Assembly: GCA_963821325.1 (NCBI GenBank) | Contig: CAWGDC010000001.1 | Coordinates: forward strand, 868,001 to 932,000 | DNA from: PALSA-555 sp963821325 | Lineage (GTDB): Bacteria; Actinomycetota; Acidimicrobiia; IMCC26256; PALSA-555 | DNA length: 64,000 nt | Direction: 5' to 3' | Part shown: piece by piece, positions 22,601 through 30,245 of the stretch | Layout of the letters: every line of letters begins with the position of its first letter | Numbering within the stretch: the stretch's first letter is position 1 | The notes under the pieces: generated by a model | Told to the model about the DNA's origin: nothing | What the model saw: only the letters and a program-made list of their open reading frames with translations | Databases searched by the model: none | Translations under genes and position numbers: made by a program

Positions 22601-22752
22601 ACGCGGGCGCCGATGGCGCGAAGCTCGGCGCGCGATCTCGGGAGCCGCATCGGGATCGCGGGTCCGGGGGTCACCCGCGGGTCGGGCGATGCGACGTCGT
22701 CGGCGTTCGCTTCGGCCATGCTGACTCCCACCGCGTCCGCGAGGTGGCGCAT
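19651..22752 (-). CDS. large two-domain glycosyltransferase (GT2 plus WsaF-like GT4)
   Basis: This 1033-residue protein joins two transferases. Residues about 120-330 form a degenerate GT-A-like unit (ITVGVVLLGSDHDGRDVATLESLQKQ). A canonical GT2 follows at about 345-610 (TVTVIVPTRHNRPLIERCL, VIVVDNGDHSPQNE, VFLNDDTDIVDPGW). The C-terminal region from about 690 is GT-B and resembles the rhamnosyltransferase WsaF: WFLPDLDSPFYGGVNTALR, YLIQDFEPLFYPAGTLYALA, and HPSYLPLELMACGVPVVAY as nucleotide-sugar site. ATG 22752 is the longest start and ATG 22719 is an alternative. It lies alone on the minus strand behind the rhamnose cluster and probably extends the same glycan, adding more than one sugar. 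Confidence 0.83.
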   Translation of the reverse strand: MRHLADAVGVSMAEANADDVASPDPRVTPGPAIPMRLPRSRAELRAIGARVLPEGSRARDFVRLVLLAKRDGSVYAEKLRQHWAAWGGGSVRSYQWWEHTQGPNRHDREKQRRAARAAPQPITVGVVLLGSDHDGRDVATLESLQKQTWHHWCLALPGPAADELAQDDRVTTVPPDATATECLRALALEPRDLVVFLEPGERLTPGALYEIAERAWRRPSVDVVYWDDDLLDMLGMTKEPLFRPEWSPEMLLGANYLGRSFAMRARVVDRLDGPRAELDDAQWWDLLLRADLSGPRVQRVPQVLSHLVRRLAPPPAASVGVVRDHLDRRGEHAEVSMRDDTVQVRWELEQWPTVTVIVPTRHNRPLIERCLRGLERTDYEGVDVIVVDNGDHSPQNEAWYHDQAFHLDLAVRWWDRPFNYSEVNNAAAATARGEVLVFLNDDTDIVDPGWLRELVSWAQRPDLGVVGLQLIDGEGRIQHGGVVLGMNGFADHLFQGLAPGSDTMLGSTNWYRNVLAVTAACLAVRRDLFEQIGGFDERFVLCGSDVVLGLDATIAGRRNLCLPANSVRHLEAATRGTEVPPADFFASYWRYSPWIFGGDPYFSPNLSLLRRQPRLRPRYGAGALPLVSGPLQRRLGVFRQSNETPKLARDLADMFRVTDADVDRVRQDHRAHQGPQRPRSVTWFLPDLDSPFYGGVNTALRIADHLGRHHGIENRFAFWSDENDGFFRSALAAAFPTLRDAPIGFFQDLSPATLGALPTSDVSIATLWATAYAVAKAPVKQRRFYLIQDFEPLFYPAGTLYALAEESYRLGLYGLCNTRHLLDLYRNRYGGEGGSFMPAVDTNLFHANGRVERSPDEPVTVFVYARPGHFRNCWEMASLALEDLKRRLGDRVCIVTAGSWAYDEDDDGIEHLGLLDLRATGDLYRRCDVGVALTVSEHPSYLPLELMACGVPVVAYDNPAGDWLLEHEVNSLLTRRSVDALSDAVERLVVDAELRACLRHGGLRTIAARHASWDDALSGIYSVLSDPLGGTPA

Positions 22753-22926
22753 GGGCCCGGAGCGGGGTTACCGGACGGCATCCGCCCGCGCACGGGTGCC
22801 AGAAGGTGGTTGAGGGCTCGCAGCGTACCATCGGCGTTCCCCGTCGACGCGATCGACGAGCGCGGTTGGCGACCGCGAGCCGGTACCCGCGGTGTCCTGA
22901 TGCGACGTGGCACCAGGACGCGCGGC

Positions 22927-23706
22927 TCATTTGGAGAACAGCGCCCGCGCGAGGACGTCGGTGCCGAAACTGGTGAGGATCGCGAGGTACAACAGCCCGG
23001 TGGTGGCCATCACGGCCGAGTAGAACGGCTCGGCGAGCGCCTTCCAGGCGACGCCGAGGAGCGCGAGCGTCGTGAGCGCGCTCACGATCCAGGTGACCCC
23101 GAGCAGCCCGCCGTAGCCGTCGTTGATCCTCCCGTCGAGCACCTGGACCATGCCGGTCGGCACGAGCAGCAGGGCGACGTCGAGGGGCCAGGCGAGCGCG
23201 GCGAGGCGGACGAGCTCGCGGATGGGTTGACGGCCCAGCCCAGGTTGGACGAGGTACCAGTGCCCGAGCAGCATCGCGTCGGTCACGAGCCCGAGGAGCA
23301 GCGAGCCGGCGACCAGTCGGGCGGCGCTCAGCGGATACGACCCGCCGACGGTCTGGGCGGTGGCGAACAGCCCGACGAGCCCGACCGCCGGCGCGAGGAG
23401 GTCGGCGGCGGGCGGGTACGCCCGCTCCCCCACGAGGCCGTGGCGGCGACGCACGACGGATGCCGCCAAGGCCGCGGACGCGAGCGCGGCCGTCGTGACG
23501 GCCGCGCCGTCGCGCAGGACGTCCGCCACGCCTGACCCGCCGGCGGCGATCCCCGCCGCCGCGGCCCCGACCGCCAGGACCGTGAAGATGCCGCGCAGCA
23601 GCCAGCCGTACCCCAACCCGACGACTCGGTGCCGGGTCGTCACCCAGGCGCCCAGCAGGCCGCCCGTGGACCACTGCAACAGCACCGACGCGAGATCCAG
23701 CCGCAC
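22927..23706 (-). CDS. polytopic membrane protein of unknown function
   Basis: A 259-residue protein with about eight hydrophobic segments, for example TVLAVGAAAAGIAAGGSGVA, LLAPAVGLVGLFATAQTVGG and LLYLAILTSFGTDVLARALF. Short charged loops contain RRRHGLVGERAYPP and QPGLGRQPIRELVRL. There is no transport or enzyme motif that I recognise. The ATG at 23706 lies five bases beyond the stop of the upstream Xaa-Pro peptidase gene, so it is probably the last gene of the lpd-sucB-lipBA-pepQ operon. A 174-base gap separates its stop from the large glycosyltransferase, and that gap holds nothing I can identify. Confidence 0.7.
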   Translation of the reverse strand: MRLDLASVLLQWSTGGLLGAWVTTRHRVVGLGYGWLLRGIFTVLAVGAAAAGIAAGGSGVADVLRDGAAVTTAALASAALAASVVRRRHGLVGERAYPPAADLLAPAVGLVGLFATAQTVGGSYPLSAARLVAGSLLLGLVTDAMLLGHWYLVQPGLGRQPIRELVRLAALAWPLDVALLLVPTGMVQVLDGRINDGYGGLLGVTWIVSALTTLALLGVAWKALAEPFYSAVMATTGLLYLAILTSFGTDVLARALFSK

Positions 23707-23711
23707 GACGG

Positions 23712-24797
23712 TCAGTCGACAAGGGCGAGATCCCGCGGCGCGTCATTGAGCCGCCGCGGCCCGTGGTCGGTCGCGACCACGATGTCCTCCAGCCGGAGCC
23801 CGAACCGGCCGGCGACGTACACGCCGGGCTCGATGCTGAAGCAGTGTCCCGTCGCCAAGCGCTCCTCGTTGCCGGCAACCAGATACGGGTCTTCATGGGC
23901 TTCGACACCGATTCCGTGCCCGGTCCGATGGATGAAGTACTGCTCGAGCGCGGCGCCCGCCAGCACGCCCCGGGCGACGCCGTCGACGTCACTGCAGCTG
24001 GTCCCGACGCACGCGGCAGCAACTGCGGCCTCCTGCGCGTCGACGAGGGCCTGGTAGGCGTCGCGCACCTCGGCGGTGGGGTCGCCGACGACGTACATGC
24101 GGGTGATGTCGGAGCAGTAGCCGGCCATCACACCACCGAAGTCGCAGAGCACGACGTCGCCGTGTTCGATCCGGCGCTCACCTGCTTCGTGGTGCGGGCT
24201 GGCGGCGTTCGGTCCGGCGGCCACGATCGCGAAGTTGGCCCGCTCATGGCCGGCGTCGAGCATGAGCTCGATGACGTCGCGTTGGACCTCGCGTTCTGTG
24301 CGGCCACCGAAGCGGCGGTCGCGGAGCGTGCCCGCGACGGCGTCCACGGCGCGGGCCGCGGCGCCGAGCGCGGCGATCTCGCTGTCGTCCTTGCGCGCGC
24401 GAAGTGGGCCGGTGACGCTGCTGGCCGCGCAGAATCGGGTGTCGGGTAGCTCGGACTCCAGCGCGAGGAGGAATCGGGCCCAGGTGTGGTCGCCGATCGC
24501 CACGGTGCGATCCCCGCGGATCAGCTCGGCGACCCGCGCCACCGGGTTCATCGTCTCGTCCCAGGCCTCGACCGTGAACACGCCGGGCTGGGGAGCCACC
24601 CGCGGGGCTTCCAGGCGCGGGATCACGAGGACCGGCTCGGTCGTCCGGCGCATCACCAGCATGGTGAGACGTTCGAGGGGCATCGCCTCGTAGCCCGTCA
24701 GATACGGCAGATCGGGGCCGACCGAGAGCAGCAGCGCATCGACGCCGAGCTCCTCCATGCGCTGGCGGGCCCGCGCCATCCGGGCCGCATGGTTCAC
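23712..24797 (-). CDS. pepQ: Xaa-Pro peptidase, M24 family
   Basis: M24 'pita-bread' metallopeptidases cleave Xaa-Pro bonds. The 361-residue protein has the non-catalytic creatinase-like N-terminal domain (residues 1-130, with LPYLTGYEAMPLERLTMLVM) and a catalytic domain. Metal ligands are visible: Asp in LCDFGGVMAGYCSD, Asp in DITRMYVV, His in HRTGHGIGVEAHEDP, Glu in SIEPGVYV and Glu in GLRLEDIVV. The start ATG 24797 overlaps the stop of the PNPOx-like gene by four bases. The peptidase may be an Xaa-Pro aminopeptidase or a dipeptidase; the sequence alone does not decide. The frame is clean. Confidence 0.88.
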   Translation of the reverse strand: MNHAARMARARQRMEELGVDALLLSVGPDLPYLTGYEAMPLERLTMLVMRRTTEPVLVIPRLEAPRVAPQPGVFTVEAWDETMNPVARVAELIRGDRTVAIGDHTWARFLLALESELPDTRFCAASSVTGPLRARKDDSEIAALGAAARAVDAVAGTLRDRRFGGRTEREVQRDVIELMLDAGHERANFAIVAAGPNAASPHHEAGERRIEHGDVVLCDFGGVMAGYCSDITRMYVVGDPTAEVRDAYQALVDAQEAAVAAACVGTSCSDVDGVARGVLAGAALEQYFIHRTGHGIGVEAHEDPYLVAGNEERLATGHCFSIEPGVYVAGRFGLRLEDIVVATDHGPRRLNDAPRDLALVD

Positions 24798-25339
24798 GGC
24801 AGGTCCAGCGCCGGCAGACCGTCCACGCTCATCCGGTTCGTCTTCGCCCAGTAGTCCGGCAGGTCGGCGCCCTTGCGGTCCGCCCAGGCCAGGAGGTCGC
24901 CTCGGTCGGTGTCGTGTCGGTATCGGGGGACCCCGTAGCCGCAGGACGTCGAAACCCGGTCGACGTCGACGCAGATGACGCTGCGCGCCCCGGGGAGGCG
25001 CTCGAAGTGCTCGAGGAGCAGCTCGGCGCGGGGATCGTCGACGGGGATCGCCTCGCCGCGGCCGTAGACGCGCACGATGTTGGGCGGCCCGTCGAACGAG
25101 CAGAACATGAGCGTGATCCGGCCGTTGTCCCGCAGATGGGCGATCGTCTCAGCGCCGCTGCCCGTGAGGTCGAGATAGGCGACGCGCGTGGGGCTCAGCA
25201 CCACGACGCGGTTCAGTCCCTTCGGCGACACGTTGATGTGGCCGTCAGCGCTGGTGGGCGCGGTCGCGACGAAGAACAGCCGCTGCTGGACGATGAACTG
25301 CTCGACGGCGGGCGAGATGTGGTCGAACGCCTTCCCCAT
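24794..25339 (-). CDS. pyridoxamine 5'-phosphate oxidase family flavoprotein-like
   Basis: This 181-residue protein has a split-barrel fold signature: residues 1-45 read MGKAFDHISPAVEQFIVQQR then FFVATAPTSADGHINVSPKGL, and later LDLTGSGAETIAHLRDNGRITLMFCSFDGPPNIVRVYGRGEA. The family includes FMN, F420 and heme binding proteins; the specific cofactor and substrate cannot be told. The ATG at 25339 overlaps the stop of the LipBA fusion by one base (TGATG), so it is translated by coupling. No enzymatic link to lipoylation is known for this family. The C-terminal segment LPDYWAKTNRMSVDGLPALD matches a common actinobacterial subgroup. Confidence 0.8.
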   Translation of the reverse strand: MGKAFDHISPAVEQFIVQQRLFFVATAPTSADGHINVSPKGLNRVVVLSPTRVAYLDLTGSGAETIAHLRDNGRITLMFCSFDGPPNIVRVYGRGEAIPVDDPRAELLLEHFERLPGARSVICVDVDRVSTSCGYGVPRYRHDTDRGDLLAWADRKGADLPDYWAKTNRMSVDGLPALDLP

Positions 25340-26973
25340 CAGACCGCCAGGGGCGCGTCGGCGGATCCCGCCACGGCGTCGACCGCGCGGCGGGCGTGGT
25401 AGCTGGAGCGCACGAGTGGGCCCGATTCGACGTGCGCGAAGCCGAGATCGCGGGCGTAGCCCCCGAGGTCGTCGAACTCGGCTGGCGTCCACCAGCGGCT
25501 CACCGGCGCGTGTCGGGGTGAGGGACGCAGATACTGGCCGAGCGTGAGGAGGTCCACACCGACGTGGCGCAGGTCGGCGATCGCGGCGCGCACCTCGGCG
25601 GGCTGCTCGCCCATGCCGAGGATCAGACCCGACTTGGTGACGAGCCCCGCGTCCTTCGCGCGTGCCAGGACCGCGAGCGAGCGGCTGTAGGCCGCGTTGG
25701 GCCGAAGCGCGCGTTGGAGGCGGGCAACCGTCTCGAGGTTGTGGTTGAGCACGTCAGGCGTCTCGTCGAAGATCGTTGCCAACGCCTCAGGCTGGCCTTT
25801 GCAATCCGGGATGAGCAACTCGATTTGGGTGGCCGGAGTGCGGGCCCGGATCGCGCGGACGGTCGCGGCGAAGATGGCGGCGCCGCCGTCGGGCTGGTCG
25901 TCGCGGGCGACGCTGGTGATCACGACGTGCGCGAGCCCGAGCGCGGCGACCGCCTCAGCCACCCGCGCCGGCTCGTCGACGTCGACCGCGGCGGGACGCT
26001 CCGTGTGCACCATGCAGAAGCCGCACGCTCGAGTGCAGCGATCACCGAGGATCATCATCGTCGCGGTGCGGTCCGCCCAGCACTCGTAGATGTTCGGACA
26101 GCCCGCCTCCTCGCACACGGTGTGGAGGTCGAGGGTTCGCATGAGCCGTTGCACGCCGCGGAACTCCGGGCCGAGGCGGGCGCGGACCCGCATCCATGAC
26201 GGTCGCGGCGCCTCCTCGATCGCTGGATTGGGGGCGACGTCGACGGCCGCCAAGCGCGCGACGAGGCGCCGACCCTGAGGCGCCCGTGTCGCCGTGGTCG
26301 CAACGGCCGAGCCGGTGGTCGGTGCGACGGACTCGAGCTCGACGGCGGCGTAGTGGAACTCGGCCGCGAAGTGCTCGACGACGCGGTCGAGCACCTGGCT
26401 GACCGGTGGGGTCGAGCCGAGCAGCGCGGCGAGCGAGGTGACTCCCTTGTCGGCGATGCCGCACGGGACGATGTGGGAGAACATCGTCAGGTCGGGCGCG
26501 ACGTTCAGTGCGAAGCCGTGACGGGTGCGGCCGCGCGCCACGCGGACACCGATCGCGGCGATCTTCTCGTCGCCCACCCAGACGCCGGTGAGCCGCTCCC
26601 GTCGTTCGGCGCGCACGCCGAGGTCGTCGAGGGCGGCAATGAGGACCGCCTCGAGGCGGCGCACGTAGCCGACGACGTCGCGGAGCCCGTCGGCCCAGCC
26701 GGGCAGCGTGACGATCGGGTAGCCGACGAGCTGCCCAGGACCGTGGTAGGTGACGTCGCCGCCTCGGTCGCAGTGCACGAGGTCCGCGCCGACCGAAGCG
26801 GGTGGGGTCAGGACGTGCGACGGGTCGGCTCGGGATCCCATCGTGTACACGGGATCGTGCTCGAGCAGCAGCAGGTAGTCGTCATCGCTTCGCTCGTGGA
26901 GCGCCCGTTGCAGGATGTCCGCGTCGCCGTAGGGAACACGTCCGAGCCACCGGACGCGCAGCGGCGACCTCAA
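25339..26973 (-). CDS. lipBA: LipB-LipA fusion: octanoyltransferase joined to lipoyl synthase
   Basis: One uninterrupted frame encodes both steps of lipoate assembly. Residues 1-215 are LipB: HCDRGGDVTYHGPGQLVGYP, the acyl-attachment Lys at about 137 in GDEKIAAIG, and the catalytic Cys171 in VPCGIADKGVTSL. After a linker of about 45 residues, residues 262-544 are LipA. It has the auxiliary cluster triad Cys287-Cys292-Cys298 (CEEAGCPNIYEC), the radical-SAM triad Cys313-Cys317-Cys320 (CTRACGFC), and the RSSYH tail at 522-526. The whole is 544 residues. A TTG start at 26973 overlaps the sucB stop (ATTGA). A longer ATG-starting reading would run back into sucB and is rejected. LipB moves octanoyl from ACP to the E2 lysine and LipA inserts two sulfurs. 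Confidence 0.9.
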   Translation of the reverse strand: MRSPLRVRWLGRVPYGDADILQRALHERSDDDYLLLLEHDPVYTMGSRADPSHVLTPPASVGADLVHCDRGGDVTYHGPGQLVGYPIVTLPGWADGLRDVVGYVRRLEAVLIAALDDLGVRAERRERLTGVWVGDEKIAAIGVRVARGRTRHGFALNVAPDLTMFSHIVPCGIADKGVTSLAALLGSTPPVSQVLDRVVEHFAAEFHYAAVELESVAPTTGSAVATTATRAPQGRRLVARLAAVDVAPNPAIEEAPRPSWMRVRARLGPEFRGVQRLMRTLDLHTVCEEAGCPNIYECWADRTATMMILGDRCTRACGFCMVHTERPAAVDVDEPARVAEAVAALGLAHVVITSVARDDQPDGGAAIFAATVRAIRARTPATQIELLIPDCKGQPEALATIFDETPDVLNHNLETVARLQRALRPNAAYSRSLAVLARAKDAGLVTKSGLILGMGEQPAEVRAAIADLRHVGVDLLTLGQYLRPSPRHAPVSRWWTPAEFDDLGGYARDLGFAHVESGPLVRSSYHARRAVDAVAGSADAPLAV

Positions 26974-28529
26974 TCCAGCTCGGCTTCCCAGTTGCGGCCT
27001 TCGAGGTCCTCCTTCAAGGTCCGGAGGAACGATGCCGCGTACGCGCCGTCGAAGGCCCGATGATCCCATGCGAGCACCAGCATGCCCATGTGGCGGACGG
27101 CGATCACATCGGCACCGTCACGGTCGGTCACGACCGTGGGCCGCTTGCGCACACCATCCGTCGACACGATCGCCACCTGGGGCTGGCTGATGATCGGGAG
27201 GGTCATGAACGACCCATACGGGCCCGGGTTGGTGATGGTGAACGTCGCACCGAGCACCTCATCGGGGAGGAGCTGCTTGTCGCGGGCACGGTTGGCGAGG
27301 TCGCGGATCTCTCGTGCGAGCAGCCGGAGCCGCTTGCCGTCGGCGTTGCGGACGACCGGTGCGACGAGACCTTGGAAGTCCAGGTCGACCGCGATTCCGA
27401 GGTGGACCGCACGGTGGACGATCAACGCGTCGTCGCCGACGGTGGCGTTCACGTAGGGGAATTGCTGCACGGTGTCGCCGAACGCTCGAGCGACGAACGG
27501 GAGGTACGTCAGCGGGAATCCCTCGCGGGCCCGCCACTCGGCTTGCCGTTGGGCGCGCAGGCGGGTGATCCGCTCGAAGTCGACCTCCGTTGACGTGTAC
27601 GCGTGCGGGCTCGTCGCCTTTGACCGCAGCATGTGCTCGGCGGTGCGTCGCCGGATGTTGGAGAACGGGACGATCTGGTCGGCCTGGCTGTCCAGCGGCT
27701 GCGGCGCGGTCGGGACCGGCGGCGAGGGAGGCAGCGGCGGTGCGGGGACGACCGGCGCGGGAGGCAGGGGCGGTGCGGGGACGACCGGCGCGGGCGGCTC
27801 GGGGGCCGGGGCGGGCGGCGCCACCACCCGAACCGGCGGCGGCGCGGGCGGGGGCGGCGTGGGGGCGGGGGTTGGTGGCGCGACGACGAGGGGCGGCGCG
27901 GCGGGCGGTGCCGGGGGTGGCTCGATCGGGGCGGGTGGCGGCGCAGGTGCGGCGGCCGCGGCCGCGGCGAGCACGTCCTTGCGCGTGATACGCCCCCCTT
28001 CGCCCGTGCCGCGGATCTGTCCCGGATCGAGGTCGTGCTCGGCGATGAGCCGTCGCACGACCGGTGACGTGAGGGTGGCGCTGGACCCCGGGGACGGCGC
28101 GCCTGCCGCCGGTGCGGCCGGCGCGATCGTTGGCGCGAGCGTCACGGGCGCTGGCGGGCTCGGCTCGCCGCGCAGCGGTGTCGGTTCGGTGGGCGCGGCG
28201 GCGGGCGCGATCGACACGGTGGGGATCGGCTGGGTGGGGGGCTCGGGCACCGGTTCGGGTACGGCCGTCAGAGTGGGCGCGCCGACGGCGGGGGCGTCAC
28301 CGATGACGGCCAGGACGGTGCCGACCGCGGCGGTCTCGCCCTCCGGGACGCGGATCTCGGACAGGTAGCCCGCGGCTGGCGCTGGGACCTCCGAGTCGAC
28401 CTTGTCCGTCGAGACCTCGAAGAGCGGCTGGTCGACCTCGACACGGTCGCCGATCTGCTTGAGCCAGCGGGTGATGGTGCCCTCGGTGACCGTCTCACCG
28501 AGCTGGGGCATCGTGATGTCCACCGGCAC
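26970..28529 (-). CDS. sucB: dihydrolipoamide acyltransferase, E2 component of a 2-oxoacid dehydrogenase
   Basis: E2 carries acyl groups on a lipoyl arm. Residues 1-80 are one lipoyl domain with the modified Lys43 in STDKVDSE. Residues 153-190 form the peripheral-subunit-binding domain (SPVVRRLIAEHDLDP, RITRKDVLA). A very long Ala/Pro linker spans about 190-280. The catalytic acyltransferase domain from about 285 ends with the DHRAFDG motif (His490, Asp494). Total length is 519 residues. ATG 28529 lies 14 bases after the lpd stop, and the sucB stop overlaps the lipBA start. The substrate (2-oxoglutarate, pyruvate or branched-chain) cannot be fixed because no E1 gene lies in the window; the symbol follows closest general resemblance. 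Confidence 0.85.
   Translation of the reverse strand: MPVDITMPQLGETVTEGTITRWLKQIGDRVEVDQPLFEVSTDKVDSEVPAPAAGYLSEIRVPEGETAAVGTVLAVIGDAPAVGAPTLTAVPEPVPEPPTQPIPTVSIAPAAAPTEPTPLRGEPSPPAPVTLAPTIAPAAPAAGAPSPGSSATLTSPVVRRLIAEHDLDPGQIRGTGEGGRITRKDVLAAAAAAAPAPPPAPIEPPPAPPAAPPLVVAPPTPAPTPPPPAPPPVRVVAPPAPAPEPPAPVVPAPPLPPAPVVPAPPLPPSPPVPTAPQPLDSQADQIVPFSNIRRRTAEHMLRSKATSPHAYTSTEVDFERITRLRAQRQAEWRAREGFPLTYLPFVARAFGDTVQQFPYVNATVGDDALIVHRAVHLGIAVDLDFQGLVAPVVRNADGKRLRLLAREIRDLANRARDKQLLPDEVLGATFTITNPGPYGSFMTLPIISQPQVAIVSTDGVRKRPTVVTDRDGADVIAVRHMGMLVLAWDHRAFDGAYAASFLRTLKEDLEGRNWEAELD
27731..27796 (-). repeat. 33-bp tandem repeat in the sucB linker
   Basis: Two nearly identical 33-base units occur back to back, as the core GGCGGTGCGGGGACG is found at 27736 and again at 27769. 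Each unit encodes the same 11 residues of the interdomain linker (a VVPAPPLPPAP pattern). The exact multiple of three keeps the frame, so expansion or contraction would only change linker length. Confidence 0.75.
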
Positions 28530-28543
28530 CTCCGGGTGGTGGG

Positions 28544-29929
28544 TTATCCGTGAAGCGGTCGGCCGGTGAGCGCGAGGACTGACTCACCGAAGAGCTCGCT
28601 CAAGGTGGGGTGGGCGTGAATGAGCGGTGCGATCTCGTCGGCGGTGGCTTCCCAGTTCACCGCGAGGTACCCCTCGGCGATGAGCTCCGTGGCCCACGGT
28701 CCGACGATATGGACGCCGAGCAGCGGCCCGTCTCGTTCGGCGACGATCTTGGCGAGGCCGTCGGTCTCGCCGATGATGACCGCGCGGCTGTTGCCCGCGA
28801 AGCGGTGGAGCGAGGTGACCACATCGTGGCCCCGTTGGCGCGCCTGCTCCTCGGTGAGGCCCGCGAACGCGACCTCGGGCCTCGAGTAGATGCCCCAGGG
28901 CACGTTGTCGTAGTTGATCGGCGCCGGGTCCTCACGGAGGATCGTCTTGATCGCGACGATCGCCTCCGAGAAGGCGACGTGCGCGAGCTGGGGTGACGCA
29001 ACGACGTCACCGACGGCGTAGACCTCGGAGAGGGAGGCCCGCTGGTGATCGTCCACGACGACGCAGCCGCCGGCGTCGAGGCGGATACCGGCCGCCTCGA
29101 GCCCGGCGCCGCTGGTCCGCGGTGCCCGACCGATGCTCACGATGACCCGGTCGACGACGACGGTGGCGGCGCCGGCGGGCGACTCGAATCCGACGGTCAG
29201 TTCCCGTGTTCCCTCGATGCTGGTGACGCGGACGCCGGTGTGACAGCCGATTCCCCGCTTCTTCAGGGAGCGTTCGAGGACGTCGGAGGCGTCGCTGTCG
29301 GCGCCGGGGAGGATGCGGGGCAGCGCCTCGAGGAGCGTGACCTCGGAGCCCAGGTCGCTGAGCAGCGACGCGAACTCGCAGCCGACGGCGCCGGCCCCGA
29401 TGATGCCCACCCGGGGTGGGACCTCCTCGAGCGCGAGCACGTGATCCGAGTTGAGGATCCGCTGACCGTCGAAGTCGAGCCCCGGCAGCGCCCGTGGGAC
29501 CGAGCCGGTCGCGAGGATCAGGGCGTCGCCGAGGAGCTCCGTGCCGTCGGAGACGCGCACATGGTGCGCGGTGCCGTCGATGACGGTGGCGGTCCCGGGC
29601 ACGACGGTGACCTTGCGTCCCTTGAGCAGCGTCTCGAGGCCGCGCGTGAGCCGGTCGATGACTTGCTGCTTGCGGGCCTGGCTGGCCTGGAGGTCGAGGG
29701 TGGGCTGTCCCGCCTCAACCCCGAACTCCTTGGCTGCTCCGACGATCCGGAGCACCTCGGCGGTCTGGAGCAGCTCCTTGGCCGGGATGCAGCCGACGTG
29801 CAGGCACGTGCCGCCGACGCGCCCTTCCTCGACCATGCCGACGTGGAGACCGGCCGAGGCGCCGTAGAGGGCGGCGGCATAGCCGCCCGGGCCGCCGCCG
29901 AGCACGACGACATCAAAGTGTTCCGCCAC
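28544..29929 (-). CDS. lpdA: dihydrolipoyl dehydrogenase (E3)
   Basis: E3 reoxidises the dihydrolipoyl arm of E2 and passes electrons through a disulfide and FAD to NAD. The 461-residue protein has the FAD loop VVLGGGPGGYAAALYGASAG at residues 7-26, the redox disulfide GGTCLHVGCIPAKELL, the NAD loop VGIIGAGAVGCEFASLLSDLG, a second FAD block VYAVGDVVASPQLAH, and the C-terminal HAHPTLSE with the catalytic His-Glu pair. It is the first gene of the minus-strand run lpdA, sucB, lipBA, PNPOx-like, pepQ and membrane protein. The adjacency of E2, E3 and lipoylation enzymes suggests a self-contained module whose E1 lies elsewhere. Confidence 0.93.
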   Translation of the reverse strand: MAEHFDVVVLGGGPGGYAAALYGASAGLHVGMVEEGRVGGTCLHVGCIPAKELLQTAEVLRIVGAAKEFGVEAGQPTLDLQASQARKQQVIDRLTRGLETLLKGRKVTVVPGTATVIDGTAHHVRVSDGTELLGDALILATGSVPRALPGLDFDGQRILNSDHVLALEEVPPRVGIIGAGAVGCEFASLLSDLGSEVTLLEALPRILPGADSDASDVLERSLKKRGIGCHTGVRVTSIEGTRELTVGFESPAGAATVVVDRVIVSIGRAPRTSGAGLEAAGIRLDAGGCVVVDDHQRASLSEVYAVGDVVASPQLAHVAFSEAIVAIKTILREDPAPINYDNVPWGIYSRPEVAFAGLTEEQARQRGHDVVTSLHRFAGNSRAVIIGETDGLAKIVAERDGPLLGVHIVGPWATELIAEGYLAVNWEATADEIAPLIHAHPTLSELFGESVLALTGRPLHG

Positions 29930-29993
29930 AGCTGCTCCTTCGCTTGACCCTCATTCTTCCCTATCGGTCCTGGTGGCTCGGCGATTCTGGGCC

Positions 29994-30083
29994 TCATCGG
30001 GCCAGCAAGACCTGGATGGCGGACGCGGCCAGGATGGCCACGGCGCACAACGCCGCCAGCACGATCAGTGTCCGGGTGCTCAC
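29994..30083 (-). CDS. small single-helix membrane peptide, candidate
   Basis: A GTG at 30083 opens 29 codons encoding STRTLIVLAALCAVAILAAS and IQVLLAR, one hydrophobic helix of about 20 residues with Arg at both ends. Such short TM peptides are common but seldom annotated in actinobacteria. It precedes lpdA by 64 bases on the same strand and might be its leader cistron. There is no strong ribosome site; conservation has not been tested. Confidence 0.35.
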   Translation of the reverse strand: MSTRTLIVLAALCAVAILAASAIQVLLAR

Positions 30084-30245
30084 GCGCTCATCTTGCTTGA
30101 TCCCTGGCGCGCCGCCGGGGCTCGCGTGCCGCCGTCGGTAGGCTGCCCGACGGTGTCGCACCAGGTGTTGAGAGCGTCCCGCACGCTCGGCGGGGCCGCC
30201 GACGGTTCCCCCCGATGCGACGGCCCGGCGGAACGCTCCGGACGG

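Noticed and set aside
26971..27069. Longer LipBA start at ATG 27069
   Set aside because: It would extend 96 bases into the sucB C-terminus with a Gly/Arg/Pro-rich stretch unlike LipB; the TTG overlapping the sucB stop gives the normal LipB N-terminus.
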